Assembly (NCBI GenBank): GCA_025462865.1
Contig: JAOAPI010000099.1
Coordinates: 1-64,000, forward strand
Direction: 5' to 3'
Source: Candidatus Sulfotelmatobacter sp.
GTDB taxonomy: Bacteria; Acidobacteriota; Terriglobia; Terriglobales; Acidobacteriaceae
DNA: 64,000 nucleotides
Shown here: piece after piece, positions 17,160-26,440 of the stretch
Numbering within the stretch: the stretch's first letter is position 1
Layout: every line of letters begins with the position of its first letter
The notes under the pieces: model-generated
The model's input: the letters and a program-made list of their open reading frames with translations, nothing else
The model's database searches: none
What the model was told of the DNA's origin: nothing
Translations under genes and position numbers: made by a program

Positions 17160-20100
17160 TTGCTTAAATTGAAGCGGCTACAGATTCTTGGCTTTAAGTC
17201 TTTTTGCGACCGCACCGACCTTAAATTTCATGGGGACGGAGTGGCTGCCATCATCGGACCCAACGGTTGCGGGAAGTCGAATATTGCCGACGCCATCTCC
17301 TGGGTGCTGGGCGAGCAGTCGGCCAAGACCCTGCGCGGATCGCGCATGGAAGATGTGATCTTCGCCGGCACGCGCGACCGCAAGCCTACGGGTATGGCCG
17401 AGGTGTCGCTGACGCTAATCGATCCCGAAGAATATCCCGGCGCTGACGCCGATGCGCCTACCGAGATCGATATCCAGGACGATTTGCCTAGCGCTGCCCA
17501 GGTCTTGAAAAACGCAGCCGATCCATCTGCTTTCGATCAGCCCGACAGAAATTGGGATGAAGACGCTATTCGCGCCCGCGCCGCTGAAGAAACCGAGCGC
17601 GCGGTGGAAGATGCTCAACCGGGCAAGAACGAAGAAGTAGAAATTTCGCGTTCAAAAGTAACGACGATCGCAGTCGCCTTCCCCGAAGACGAACCTGTAT
17701 TCGCGTTGCCGTCGGGCTCGCTCGCAACCGTCACGCCGATTTCTTCGGCGGCAGTGATTGCGGCGCCTCAAGTCGTACTCAAAATCCGCCGCCGCAAGTT
17801 CAATCAGCAGCAGTTTCACGCGGGCGAAATCGTCGTGACGCGTCGACTGTTCCGCTCGGGGGACAGCGAATATCTGCTGAATGGAAAGCTCTGCCGGCTA
17901 CGCGATATTCAGGAACTCTTCATGGGCACCGGCCTTGGACCCGAGACCTACGCTCTCATCGAGCAGGGACGCATCGGCCAGATTCTCAGCAGCCGTCCCA
18001 CCGACCGTCGCGCTATTCTTGAAGAAGCCGCCGGAATCACGAAATTCAAGACGAAGAAACGCCTGGCCGAGGCCCGCCTTGAAGACGCCAAACTGAATCT
18101 CGCCCGCATCAACGACATTTTTGACGAAGTCACGCGCCAGATGAATTCGCTGAAGCGTCAAGCCTCGAAGGCCGAGCGCTATGCGAAGTTACGTGACGAG
18201 ATGCGTGCCGAACTGCGTGTCGTCCTGGCCAGCAAGTTCGCCGCGATCGATCAAGAGAATACCGAACTTGACTCTCAACTCAACGCGCTAGCCGAGGACA
18301 TGCAACATGGCACTGAAGCCCTCCAGCAACTCGAAGCCGAGCATGGCGAGGGAACCGAACGCGGCTATGCCATCGAGGCTGAGCTTCGCGAGAATCGTGA
18401 CCGCTTGAGCCAACTCGCAATGGAGATTGATCGTGCGCATGCACGTCGGCGTCACAATGGTGAACGATGCGCCGAGCTCGTGGTTCGTTCCGCCTCAGCC
18501 GAAGCGGAATTGGCCCAGGCACGTCATCGCCTGACTTCGCTGGAGGCTGAGCGCGATTCAAATCGGCAGGTGCTTGAATCCGCTGCCGCCGATGTGGCTG
18601 CCGCTCAACACGAGCTGGTGTTATCGCAGCAGGAAGCCGCCGCCGCGACCACAGCACTCTCCGATCTCGAACGCCAGCAGGAAGGGTCTCGCGTCGCTAT
18701 TTTTGAAACGGTTTCATCACTTTCACGGCTTCGCAACCAGCTTGCCCAAGCCGAGGAGCGCCTTGCGGGCGCGGACCGGGAAGCTTTCCGTCTGCAAGCT
18801 GAAATTAGCAATGCAAATGTTCAGGTGGAAACTTTCGGCGGCCAGCGTGGGCAATTCGCCCTGGAATTCGAAACCGTTACGCAGCGCGTTGCTGGAATCA
18901 CCGAAGAAATCAGCCAGCTTCGGCAGCTGATCGAAACGAGTCGACTCAAAGAAGCCAAATCGAAGACTACCCTCGACGTTCTTCGCGCCGAATTTGCCAC
19001 TGCTCTCGGCAAGAAAGGATCTCTTGAGGCAGTGATCGCCGAACATGGCTACTCCACGGAATCGGTACGCCGCCTGTTCCAGTCAGGAGTGATGCAGAGC
19101 GGCCTGGCACCGGTCGGGGTGCTCGCGGACTTTCTTGAGGTCGAGCCGCGCTTTGAGCGTGTCGTGGAGGACTTCCTGCGCGACGAATTGAACTACATCG
19201 TGGTCAAGTCATGGGACGCCGCTGATGAAGGTCTGCGGCTGCTGCGCAGCGATGTAGACGGACGTGCGACCTTCCTGGTTCATCCCGAGGATTCGCAGGC
19301 GAAGTTCTCTTTTATTGTCGACGAAGCGGCGCACTGCGCTCCGCCAAGCGCTTCCATCGTTCCTCTGAAACACACGATTCGCGTTCTCGACGGCTTCGGA
19401 AAGTCTCTGGAAGTGATTCTGCCTAAGCTGCGTGACGGTTATATCGTTCCCGGCGTCGACACTGCGCGCGGGCTCGCACTCGAAAATCCGGACGCATTCT
19501 TCCTCTCACAATCCGGAGAATGCTTCCACAACGTCACCGTAACTGGCGGCAAACAGCGAGCAGAAGGTCCGCTTTCGATGAAGCGTGAACTCCGCGAGGT
19601 TCTCCGCCAGCTTGAAGATATGGAGCGCGCCCTTCGTGAAGAAGAGATGCGAGTACTCTCGCTTGGTCGCGAGATTAAGGAGTTCACTTCAATTCTTGAA
19701 CGTCTTGAAGCCGAAAAGCGCGAGGCCGAACATCAGTCAATGACTTCAGGCCACATGCTGCAGCAGCTCGATTCGGAAATGGCACGCGTCACAGAACGCA
19801 TGAGGGTTTCACAAGCTGAATTGCAGCGGCTTGCCGCAGAGCGCGACGAACAGCAAGCGGCCATAATCGCCCAGCAGGCGGAAATCACCGTGCTCGAACA
19901 GACTGGGGTCCGGCTGGAGCAGCAAATCGCGGCGGCTCAGGAATCTCTTACCGCCTTGCGACAACGTCGCGAAGACGCAGCCCAAGCCAGCTCGCAACGC
20001 CTGGCTCGTGTCGCCGCGCTCGAAGAGCGCCACCGTTCGGCCACGACAGTTCTCGGACGCATTGAATCTTTGTTTATCGAAATGAACGAGCGTGTCTATG

Positions 20101-21113
20101 CGCTCGTCTCAAACATAGAATCCGCATCCGCGGAGAAACTGCAGCGCGAGACCGAAAATCTACAACTCCAGCAGCAAGCCGCCGACTTTGAAGCCGAGCG
20201 CAATGCGGGCCAGGCCCGCGAAGGTCTTCTGCAATTTGAGAAAGACCAACTTCGTGCTCGCCTCTCCGAGATTGACGAACTTCTGCGAAATGCCCGGCAA
20301 CTCCTCGATCAGGCCCGCGACCGCCGCGGCGAGCTGCAGGCAGCCGCCGCCAAGCTGCAGGCCGATGCCACCTACATGGCCGAGACTTGCCTCAACGAGT
20401 TGGGACTGGAACGCGCAGTGCTGCTGGCTGATTCAACAATCGTCAGCGTTGCCGGGGAACAGCTCGCAGTACGCGATCAGGCTTATCGTGAGATGCGCGC
20501 GAAGTTGGAAAACATGGGCCCGGTAAACATGATGGCGCTGGAAGAATATCGCGAAACCGCCGAGCGTCACACGTTCTTGGACGCCCAGCGCAAAGATCTC
20601 ATCTCATCCATCGAGAACACCAGCGCCACGATTCGCGAGATCGATGAAGTCTCACGGCAGAAATTTGAGGAAGCGTTCGCCAAGATCAACGATAATTTCC
20701 AGGCCACGTTTAAGAAGCTCTTCGGCGGCGGCCACGCTTTCATGAAGCTGACGGATGAGGAAAACTCCGCCGACAGCGGAATAGACGTAGTGGCCTCACC
20801 TCCCGGCAAGCGATTGCAAAGCGTATTGTTGCTCTCAGGAGGCGAGAAAGCTCTAACTGCCCTAGCCTTGCTGGTTGGCATCTTCCAGTTCACGCCCAGC
20901 CCGTTCTGCATCCTCGATGAAGTTGACGCCCCGCTCGACGAGGCGAACATTGGCCGCTTCACTGAGCTCGTGAAGGAGATGAGTATTAAGACCCAGTTCG
21001 TGCTCATCACGCATAGCAAGAAGACGATGAGCATCGCGCCGGTGCTCTACGGCGTCACCATGCAAGAGCCCGGCGTTTCGAAACTGGTCTCAGTTCGCTT
21101 CGGCGCGGCGTAG
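17160..21113 (+). CDS. smc: Chromosome segregation protein SMC
   Basis: The product is 1317 residues, longer than the usual 1150-1200. The start is TTG 17160 after AAGGAGTTCACG. Walker A is GPNGCGKSN (33-41). The signature LLLSGGEKALTALAL is at about 1221 and Walker B PFCILDEVDAPLDEAN at about 1247-1262. Two long coiled coils flank the hinge at about 645-790 (GLAPVGVLADFLEV...). SMC forms the condensin-like ring with ScpA and ScpB and organises the origin region; neither partner is in the window. Residues about 93-222 contain an extra acidic, Ala/Pro-rich insertion within the N-terminal ATPase lobe, after MAEVSLTLID and before EIVVTRRLFRSG. Confidence 0.95.
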   Translation: MLKLKRLQILGFKSFCDRTDLKFHGDGVAAIIGPNGCGKSNIADAISWVLGEQSAKTLRGSRMEDVIFAGTRDRKPTGMAEVSLTLIDPEEYPGADADAPTEIDIQDDLPSAAQVLKNAADPSAFDQPDRNWDEDAIRARAAEETERAVEDAQPGKNEEVEISRSKVTTIAVAFPEDEPVFALPSGSLATVTPISSAAVIAAPQVVLKIRRRKFNQQQFHAGEIVVTRRLFRSGDSEYLLNGKLCRLRDIQELFMGTGLGPETYALIEQGRIGQILSSRPTDRRAILEEAAGITKFKTKKRLAEARLEDAKLNLARINDIFDEVTRQMNSLKRQASKAERYAKLRDEMRAELRVVLASKFAAIDQENTELDSQLNALAEDMQHGTEALQQLEAEHGEGTERGYAIEAELRENRDRLSQLAMEIDRAHARRRHNGERCAELVVRSASAEAELAQARHRLTSLEAERDSNRQVLESAAADVAAAQHELVLSQQEAAAATTALSDLERQQEGSRVAIFETVSSLSRLRNQLAQAEERLAGADREAFRLQAEISNANVQVETFGGQRGQFALEFETVTQRVAGITEEISQLRQLIETSRLKEAKSKTTLDVLRAEFATALGKKGSLEAVIAEHGYSTESVRRLFQSGVMQSGLAPVGVLADFLEVEPRFERVVEDFLRDELNYIVVKSWDAADEGLRLLRSDVDGRATFLVHPEDSQAKFSFIVDEAAHCAPPSASIVPLKHTIRVLDGFGKSLEVILPKLRDGYIVPGVDTARGLALENPDAFFLSQSGECFHNVTVTGGKQRAEGPLSMKRELREVLRQLEDMERALREEEMRVLSLGREIKEFTSILERLEAEKREAEHQSMTSGHMLQQLDSEMARVTERMRVSQAELQRLAAERDEQQAAIIAQQAEITVLEQTGVRLEQQIAAAQESLTALRQRREDAAQASSQRLARVAALEERHRSATTVLGRIESLFIEMNERVYALVSNIESASAEKLQRETENLQLQQQAADFEAERNAGQAREGLLQFEKDQLRARLSEIDELLRNARQLLDQARDRRGELQAAAAKLQADATYMAETCLNELGLERAVLLADSTIVSVAGEQLAVRDQAYREMRAKLENMGPVNMMALEEYRETAERHTFLDAQRKDLISSIENTSATIREIDEVSRQKFEEAFAKINDNFQATFKKLFGGGHAFMKLTDEENSADSGIDVVASPPGKRLQSVLLLSGGEKALTALALLVGIFQFTPSPFCILDEVDAPLDEANIGRFTELVKEMSIKTQFVLITHSKKTMSIAPVLYGVTMQEPGVSKLVSVRFGAA

Positions 21114-21326
21114 TTCAGTTTCAAATCCGGTGCAGCCCATGCAGCGACCGCCGCCTCGGCTGTCCGGCTGAAACAAGGAAGCCGAGCAAGGAACTTCGAT
21201 GGCGGGGTGGTATCTTCCGTAATCTTTCTAGCTCATGCCGCACTGTGTACTCTCAACCTAAGCCATAGCTAGGCTGATTTTTTCACGGAGCTACTTTCTA
21301 GGTTCCGGAAGGACGCCATCGTCTCA

Positions 21327-22535
21327 ATGTCTTCCCCTACAAATGCTATTCCGAATGCAGTTCCTTCCGCGGTGAGCGCAGCCAGCGCCCCGGCACCCGC
21401 AGCTGCGCCAATTTCAACTCCTGCGCTGCTGACGGCCATGCTAAGAACTTCACCGAAGATCAGCGATCTGTTTTTTTCGCCCGGCAAGCCACCGCTCGTG
21501 GAAATTAGCGGGAAACTGGCCCCCGCCGGGGCCACACGCGCGCTTTCGAGTGAGGACACGCGTCGCATTGCGACCGACCTCATCGGCAACAACCCGCACG
21601 CCACTGATAATTTGAAGGAACTCGGTTCCTGCGATGTCTCCTACAGTTTGCCCGGCGCACATCGATTTCGGGTCAACATCTTTATGCAGCGCGGTTCCTG
21701 TGCTGTTGTGATGCGGGTAATTCCCAGCAAGGTACCGGATTTCGACGCTCTGAATTTGCCTGCAGAATTGGGAAAGATTGTCGGCCTGCGCAATGGAATC
21801 GTGCTGGTCACCGGTCCGACCGGCTCTGGCAAGTCCTCCACTCTCGCAGCCATCATCGATAGAATTAATAAAGAGCAGTCTTATCACGTTCTCACGATCG
21901 AAGATCCTATCGAGTTCTTGCATCCGCACAAGAACTGCATAGTGAATCAACGCGAATTGCACAGCGATACCCCGAGTTTTGCCCTCGCCTTAAGGGCAGC
22001 ACTCCGTCAGGCTCCCAAGGTGATTCTCGTCGGGGAGATGCGAGACAAAGAAACAATCGAAATCGCGATGGAAGCGGCAGAAACTGGTCACCTGGTGCTC
22101 TCCACGCTGCATACGATCGATGCCTCCAAGACAGTTGAGAGAATCGTTGGTGTGTTCCCGATGGCCGAGCAGCATACCCTTCGGAACCGCCTGGCGAAGA
22201 GCTTTCGCTACATCATTTCTCAGCGACTGGTTCCTCGTAAAGATGGGACTGGGCGAGTAGCCGTACTTGAAATATTGAAGTCCACTCTGCGCACGCGGGA
22301 GTACGTTGAAAGAGGCGAAGCAGACGGCAAAACCTTGCTGGATGCCATGCGTGTCGGCGACCAGGAGGGCATGCAGCATTTTGACGGCAACATCGAGAGG
22401 CTTATCCGCGAAGGGGTCATCGATCTGGACACGGGACTGGCGTATGCCACCAATGCCAGCAACCTTCAGCTGGATTTGTCCGATCTTGCAGCTCCCTCAC
22501 CGCCCGATCCTCTGCTCGAGACCAGCGCCACATAG
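21327..22535 (+). CDS. PilT/PilU-family type IV pilus retraction ATPase
   Basis: The product is 402 residues. An Ala/Pro-rich N-terminal tail (about 1-35) is followed by the PAS-like N domain and the secretion ATPase core. That core has Walker A TGPTGSGKSS (about 160-169), the Asp box IEDPIEFLH, Walker B-like VILVGEMRD (about 232-240) and the His box TGHLVLSTLHT. The C-terminal RLVPRKDGTGRVAVLEIL is typical of PilT. It powers retraction of type IV pili from the cytoplasmic side. No other pil gene is adjacent. The nearest AAGGA is 15 bases before the ATG, so the start is a little uncertain. Confidence 0.9.
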   Translation: MSSPTNAIPNAVPSAVSAASAPAPAAAPISTPALLTAMLRTSPKISDLFFSPGKPPLVEISGKLAPAGATRALSSEDTRRIATDLIGNNPHATDNLKELGSCDVSYSLPGAHRFRVNIFMQRGSCAVVMRVIPSKVPDFDALNLPAELGKIVGLRNGIVLVTGPTGSGKSSTLAAIIDRINKEQSYHVLTIEDPIEFLHPHKNCIVNQRELHSDTPSFALALRAALRQAPKVILVGEMRDKETIEIAMEAAETGHLVLSTLHTIDASKTVERIVGVFPMAEQHTLRNRLAKSFRYIISQRLVPRKDGTGRVAVLEILKSTLRTREYVERGEADGKTLLDAMRVGDQEGMQHFDGNIERLIREGVIDLDTGLAYATNASNLQLDLSDLAAPSPPDPLLETSAT

Positions 22536-22859
22536 ATAGCACTTCTCAGGGTCAATACCGGCTGAGTCGAGGCCACGCACTATGGTGAAAGTGCCTCCGC
22601 TCGGCTATTCAAAGTTGTACGAACAGGTTTAGCCAAACAGCCTGTCAAATCCATCCGCGAGTTTTCCACGCCCATCCTCAGCTTTTCCACAGCGCGCCGA
22701 CCGAAACCAGCCTACCAGTGGTCACTTCGGCGTACCATCGACGGCCAACGTTTTCCGTGTCAATAGGATACGGTCCTGCCTCCGGCCACAATCTCTTTCG
22801 TTGACAAAAATTTCTGACAGTCTAGAATACGCCACGCTGCTTACCTGTAAAATTTCCAT
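22536..22859 (+). other. 324-bp intergenic region before purC
   Basis: No gene is seen. It contains an ACAGG/CCTGT inverted repeat (about 22623-22644), two DnaA-box-like sequences in the same orientation (TTTTCCACG at 22662-22670 and TTTTCCACA at 22683-22691), and the purC promoter at its right end. Confidence 0.5.
22801..22828 (+). promoter_or_regulatory. Promoter of purC
   Basis: A perfect -35 TTGACA (22801-22806), a 16-bp spacer and -10 TAGAAT (22823-22828) form one of the best sigma70-type promoters in the window. The leader to ATG 22860 is about 25 nt and has no strong Shine-Dalgarno. No purine riboswitch fits in it. Confidence 0.75.
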
Positions 22860-23771
22860 ATGAACTCTAATCTTCTCGATTCCGTAATCCTACAAACTGA
22901 TTTCCCAGATCTGCGGCTCCATGCCAGCGGCAAGGTTCGTGATGTTTACCAGTTGGACGAAGACCGCCTTTTGTTCGTGGCCACTGACCGCATCTCGGCA
23001 TTCGACTACGTTCTGGCAACCGGCATCCCTCACAAGGGGCGCGTTCTTAGCCAGATTTCACTGTTCTGGTTCGACTTTCTTGGGGACATCGTTCCCAACC
23101 ACGTCCTCACTGCGGACGTAGAGCGATATCCCGAAGCGTTGCAAAAGTATGCCGACCAGTTACGGGGCCGCTCGATGATCGTGCAGCGCGCGGAAATGTT
23201 TCCGGTCGAGTGCGTTGTGCGCGGCTACATTTCAGGCTCGGCATGGAAGGAATATCAGGCTAGCGGCAAAGTCTGTGGCATCGATTTGCCATCTGGATTG
23301 CGTGAATCCGACGCCTTCCCGGAGCCCATCTTCACTCCGGCCACGAAGGCGGTAAGCGGCCACGATGAGAACATTCCGTTTTCCAGAATGTGCGAAATCG
23401 TGGGCACGGAGTCGGCCAGCCACCTGCGCGACCTGACTCTCCGGATCTATAAGAAAGCTGCCGCTTACGCACGCCAACGCGGTATTATCATCGCCGACAC
23501 GAAATTTGAGTTTGGACGCACGGCTCAAGGAATCACGCTGGCGGATGAGGTGCTCACCCCGGATTCTTCCCGCTTCTGGCCCGCCGACAAGTACACGCCG
23601 GGAAGTCCTCAGGAGTCCTACGACAAGCAATACGTTCGAGATTATCTGGAACAGATTCGCTGGAACAAGCAACCGCCCGCTCCAGCTCTGCCGACCGAGG
23701 TCGCCAGCGGGACCAGTGAAAAGTATCTCGATGCTTACTTGCAGATCACCGGTCGCAAGCTGGATGTATAG
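22860..23771 (+). CDS. purC: Phosphoribosylaminoimidazole-succinocarboxamide synthase
   Basis: The product is 303 residues, the longer PurC form seen in many bacteria and in yeast Ade1. It joins aspartate to CAIR with ATP to give SAICAR in purine synthesis. Family motifs are in order: GKVRDVYQLD, LFVATDRISAFDYVL, IPHKGRVLSQIS, VECVVRGYISGSAWKEY, the signature FTPATKA, IIIADTKFEFG and LADEVLTPDSSRFWP. No other pur gene is near. It is followed 39 bp later by the cvpA-like gene; cvpA is often linked to purine genes, which supports joint transcription. Confidence 0.96.
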   Translation: MNSNLLDSVILQTDFPDLRLHASGKVRDVYQLDEDRLLFVATDRISAFDYVLATGIPHKGRVLSQISLFWFDFLGDIVPNHVLTADVERYPEALQKYADQLRGRSMIVQRAEMFPVECVVRGYISGSAWKEYQASGKVCGIDLPSGLRESDAFPEPIFTPATKAVSGHDENIPFSRMCEIVGTESASHLRDLTLRIYKKAAAYARQRGIIIADTKFEFGRTAQGITLADEVLTPDSSRFWPADKYTPGSPQESYDKQYVRDYLEQIRWNKQPPAPALPTEVASGTSEKYLDAYLQITGRKLDV

Positions 23772-23810
23772 GAGCGGAATCGCCTTCACGAACGCGGCGA
23801 GGAGAGTAGC

Positions 23811-24359
23811 GTGACCCCGGCAGATTGGCTGATTGTCGCGGTTGTGCTGCTTAACGTGCTATTAGCCGCCATGCACGGTTTTTTTGCAGAGGCTTTAAGC
23901 ATGGCTGGATTGGTGGTTGGTTACATCGTTGCCGCCTGGCGGTATCAGCGCCTGGCGATCTGGTTCATGTCGTTCTTGAAGTCGGACTTGCTAGCTCAGA
24001 TTTTTGGCTTTCTCGCCATCTTTTTTACGGTGTTGATTGTTTTCAGCATCGCGGGCAGGCTTGCGCGGAAGCTGATGAAGGCGGCCGGACTGACCGGGTT
24101 TGACCGTTTTCTGGGCGGCTTGCTGGGGTTGGTAAAGGGCGGGTTGGTGGTCGCCGTTGTCTTAATGGGACTAACCGCATTCGCCCCCACGTCGCAAATG
24201 CTGGAAAAGTCGACATTGGCGCCATATTTTCTAGTGGTGGGCCGCGCGGCTATCTGGGTTGCGCCTTCGGAGTTACGGGCTCGCTTTTATGAAGGACTGG
24301 ATTTTCTGCATCGGGCACCCAAGGATTTGACCAGTACCCCGGCTCCCAAGTCGAAATAG
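23811..24359 (+). CDS. CvpA family membrane protein
   Basis: The product is 182 residues from GTG 23811, after GAGGAGAGTAGC. Four membrane helices cover about residues 5-125, with the family pattern DWLIVAVVLLNVLLAAMHGFF, then FDRFLGGLLGLVKGGLVVAV. CvpA is needed for colicin V export in E. coli, and relatives act in envelope homeostasis; the molecular role is open. The C-terminal tail is Pro/Lys-rich and cytoplasmic. The gene lies between purC and a Fis-like gene on the same strand. Confidence 0.87.
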   Translation: MTPADWLIVAVVLLNVLLAAMHGFFAEALSMAGLVVGYIVAAWRYQRLAIWFMSFLKSDLLAQIFGFLAIFFTVLIVFSIAGRLARKLMKAAGLTGFDRFLGGLLGLVKGGLVVAVVLMGLTAFAPTSQMLEKSTLAPYFLVVGRAAIWVAPSELRARFYEGLDFLHRAPKDLTSTPAPKSK

Positions 24360-24415
24360 TCGCCGGGCGAGTACGCAGCTAAATAAAAAGAATTGGACGA
24401 AGAGAGAGAGCTACC

Positions 24416-24694
24416 GTGAAAGATCAATTGGAAGCACTAATTCTGCAGATGTACAAAAGCAACATCCTCTATTCCGAAGGGGTGCGCGAATTCAAAAAAC
24501 GTTTCATCCTAACCGTGCTCCAGGAAAACAAGGGCAATCAGTGCCGAGCCGCCCGCGAATTGGGGATGCATCGCAATACGCTGAGCAGGACTATCGACGA
24601 ACTCAAAATCGATATCCGCCAGCTGCGTGACGGAGCCAAGCGGCCGCCCCGCAGCGCGCGGTTCTTGTCCGTCGAAAAGAAGGCGGTGCGTTAA
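24416..24694 (+). CDS. Small Fis-type helix-turn-helix DNA-binding protein
   Basis: The product is 92 residues from GTG 24416, after GAAGAGAGAGAG. The C-terminal half is a Fis/NtrC-type HTH (RFILTVLQENKGNQCRAARE, then LGMHRNTLSRTIDEL), as found at the end of sigma54 activators but here on its own. The first 30 residues form an amphipathic helix likely used for dimerisation. It is probably a nucleoid-associated or local regulator. A strong bidirectional terminator lies 70 bp downstream. The basic tail (KRPPRSARFLSVEKKAVR) may add DNA affinity. Confidence 0.85.
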   Translation: MKDQLEALILQMYKSNILYSEGVREFKKRFILTVLQENKGNQCRAARELGMHRNTLSRTIDELKIDIRQLRDGAKRPPRSARFLSVEKKAVR

Positions 24695-24762
24695 CCGACC
24701 GATCGCTCCCGGAACCATGCATTCATCTTCTCTAAAGCAAAAACAGATCTAAAGCAAAAACA

Positions 24763-24790
24763 AAAGGCAGCCCTTGCGGGCTGCCTTTTT
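24763..24790. terminator. Strong bidirectional terminator
   Basis: GGCAGCCC (24766-24773), loop TTGC, GGGCTGCC (24778-24785), then TTTTT, with AAAA on the other flank. It serves both the Fis-like gene and the convergent exported TPR gene. Confidence 0.92.
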
Positions 24791-24809
24791 GTACGAAATG
24801 CCACTCGCA

Positions 24810-26204
24810 CTAATGAGCGGCTGGTTTGTGATGAACCGGAGCCTTCTTGGCCGGGGTCGGGCTCGCGGCTTTGAGCAATTTTCCCTTCTCCATAGTCATC
24901 ATGAAGGGGCTCGGAGTGTAGGATGCCGGCTCGCCTTGGAAGTCCAGACTGGCGCCCTCTTTTGGGATAAGCCGCAAGGGAACTTTTTCTTCGAAGGTCA
25001 GCGTAATATCTGCCTTCTTCGCCTCAATGTCATCCGAACTACCGGCAATATCGAACTCTGTTGCGGTAGCCTTGATGACTGTTCCGTTCATCTGTACAGC
25101 CTTGCCCTTGATCGCATTCCACACGATGTCCTGGTCTTCCTTGGACCCGTTGGTGAATACGAATTGCCATTCCGCGAAATTCATTTCCTCAGGCTTCTTG
25201 GTGGTCACCAGGTTATGAACTTGCTCCGCTGGAGAAGGCGCGGGCTTGATCGCAAACCCAGCGGGAGGAGTGGCGCTGGCCTTGGCTTGTGCCAGCACGT
25301 CAGTCCATCCATCTTCCCCGCCGTGATATTTGACGTACTGGCCCTTGGCATATTTCTCGATCTGCGCCTGATACTGAGGATTCGGTGCGACAGTAGAAGC
25401 ACGGGCAGCGAACCAGATGGCGTTTATCGGATCGGGAGTGACTTTCGGATCCGGCGGGGTCGGCCCGGCATAGGCCAACGCCAGGGGATAGACCACACTG
25501 AAATCCTTCTGCGAGTCCGGGCTGCTGTCGACGGCCAGGCGCAAAGCCTTTCGAGCGGTCTCATAGTCCTTGTCGGTAAGAGCAGCGATGCCGATGGCCG
25601 CGTTGAAAATTCCGGTCATCTGATCCTTCATCTTCTGAAAATCAGCGTCCGGAGTACCCTCGGGCTTGGTAAATTTTGGCAGACAGTCCAATCCCATCTG
25701 CCCATACTTCTTGGCATCGGCCAGATCCTGCTTGGCATTGGGGTCGCCACCTTGAGCCTTCAATCGATCAAAGAATGCCAGCAACGCCATGGCTCGCACG
25801 TTGCAAGGATCGGCCGCTACCAGTTTCATGGCCGTATCGATTGTTTTCTGCTGGTTATTGGTCTGCTGGTAGTCCTGCATCAGAGTCTGCAGCGCGGAAA
25901 TCTTCATCACGCTGTTGGGATACTGCGCCATGAAGGCTTCAAGGCCGCTGATCTGCGCCGCTGGGTCCTTTTGTTGAATCGCGCCCACGTACGCGTTGTA
26001 CTCGGCGGGATCCTTAATTACTGGAGCTTGGGCCGGGGCGGCAGCTGGGGCTTGACCAGGCGCAGCGGCCGGAGTTTGAGCCGGCACCGCACCCGGTTGG
26101 GCCGGTGCTGCTTGCCCCTGTGGTGGTTGCGCAGGCTTGGTGGCGTCCTGGGCGGCTGCCAATGCAGCAACCCCAAGCACAACCGTAACCAGAATCTTTT
26201 TCAT
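24810..26204 (-). CDS. Exported TPR-like protein with Pro/Ala-rich linker
   Basis: The product is 464 residues, starting at ATG 26204 after AAGGAG. A signal peptide ends near residue 18 (LAAAQ). Residues about 20-62 are a low-complexity Pro/Ala/Gln linker (PAAAPGQAPAAAPAQAP). Helical TPR-like repeats follow from about 65 to 300 (GLEAFMAQYPNSVMKISALQ, DYETARKALRLAVDSSPDS). A beta domain at about 340-435 has KGKAVQMNGTVIKATATEFD and LTFEEKVPLRL, and a basic His/Lys tail ends the protein. It is likely periplasmic or envelope-bound. Such proteins are common in acidobacteria and their function is unknown. Confidence 0.8.
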   Translation of the reverse strand: MKKILVTVVLGVAALAAAQDATKPAQPPQGQAAPAQPGAVPAQTPAAAPGQAPAAAPAQAPVIKDPAEYNAYVGAIQQKDPAAQISGLEAFMAQYPNSVMKISALQTLMQDYQQTNNQQKTIDTAMKLVAADPCNVRAMALLAFFDRLKAQGGDPNAKQDLADAKKYGQMGLDCLPKFTKPEGTPDADFQKMKDQMTGIFNAAIGIAALTDKDYETARKALRLAVDSSPDSQKDFSVVYPLALAYAGPTPPDPKVTPDPINAIWFAARASTVAPNPQYQAQIEKYAKGQYVKYHGGEDGWTDVLAQAKASATPPAGFAIKPAPSPAEQVHNLVTTKKPEEMNFAEWQFVFTNGSKEDQDIVWNAIKGKAVQMNGTVIKATATEFDIAGSSDDIEAKKADITLTFEEKVPLRLIPKEGASLDFQGEPASYTPSPFMMTMEKGKLLKAASPTPAKKAPVHHKPAAH

Positions 26205-26298
26205 CAGTGTATGGCTCCTTGGCCTTTGAGAATCAAAATCTTAGGAAACAATATGCCTTGCTCTGCAAGACGACGGACCCGCACTTCGGGTTTGCCGG

Positions 26299-26327
26299 AT
26301 TATATGTACCTCTTGTTCCGAAGGCAA
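26299..26327 (-). promoter_or_regulatory. Promoter of the exported TPR gene
   Basis: On the minus strand TTGCCT (26327-26322) and TATAAT (26304-26299) are 17 bp apart. The predicted leader is about 90 nt long before the AAGGAG site and ATG 26204. Confidence 0.55.
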
Positions 26328-26440
26328 GCAACTTTCCAGTCGGTCCCTCCGCCATTGTATAAGATGCATATGTTGCACCTTGCGGATAGCCGCGAATTAG
26401 GCTCTCGCGAGGCACTTCAGCTTGAAACGAGGCATTGCTC

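Noticed and set aside
26255-26345. A stretch resembling a degraded tRNA between the exported TPR and SDR genes
   Set aside because: No acceptor, D-arm or T-arm pairing can be drawn; it is better read as promoter and leader of the TPR gene.
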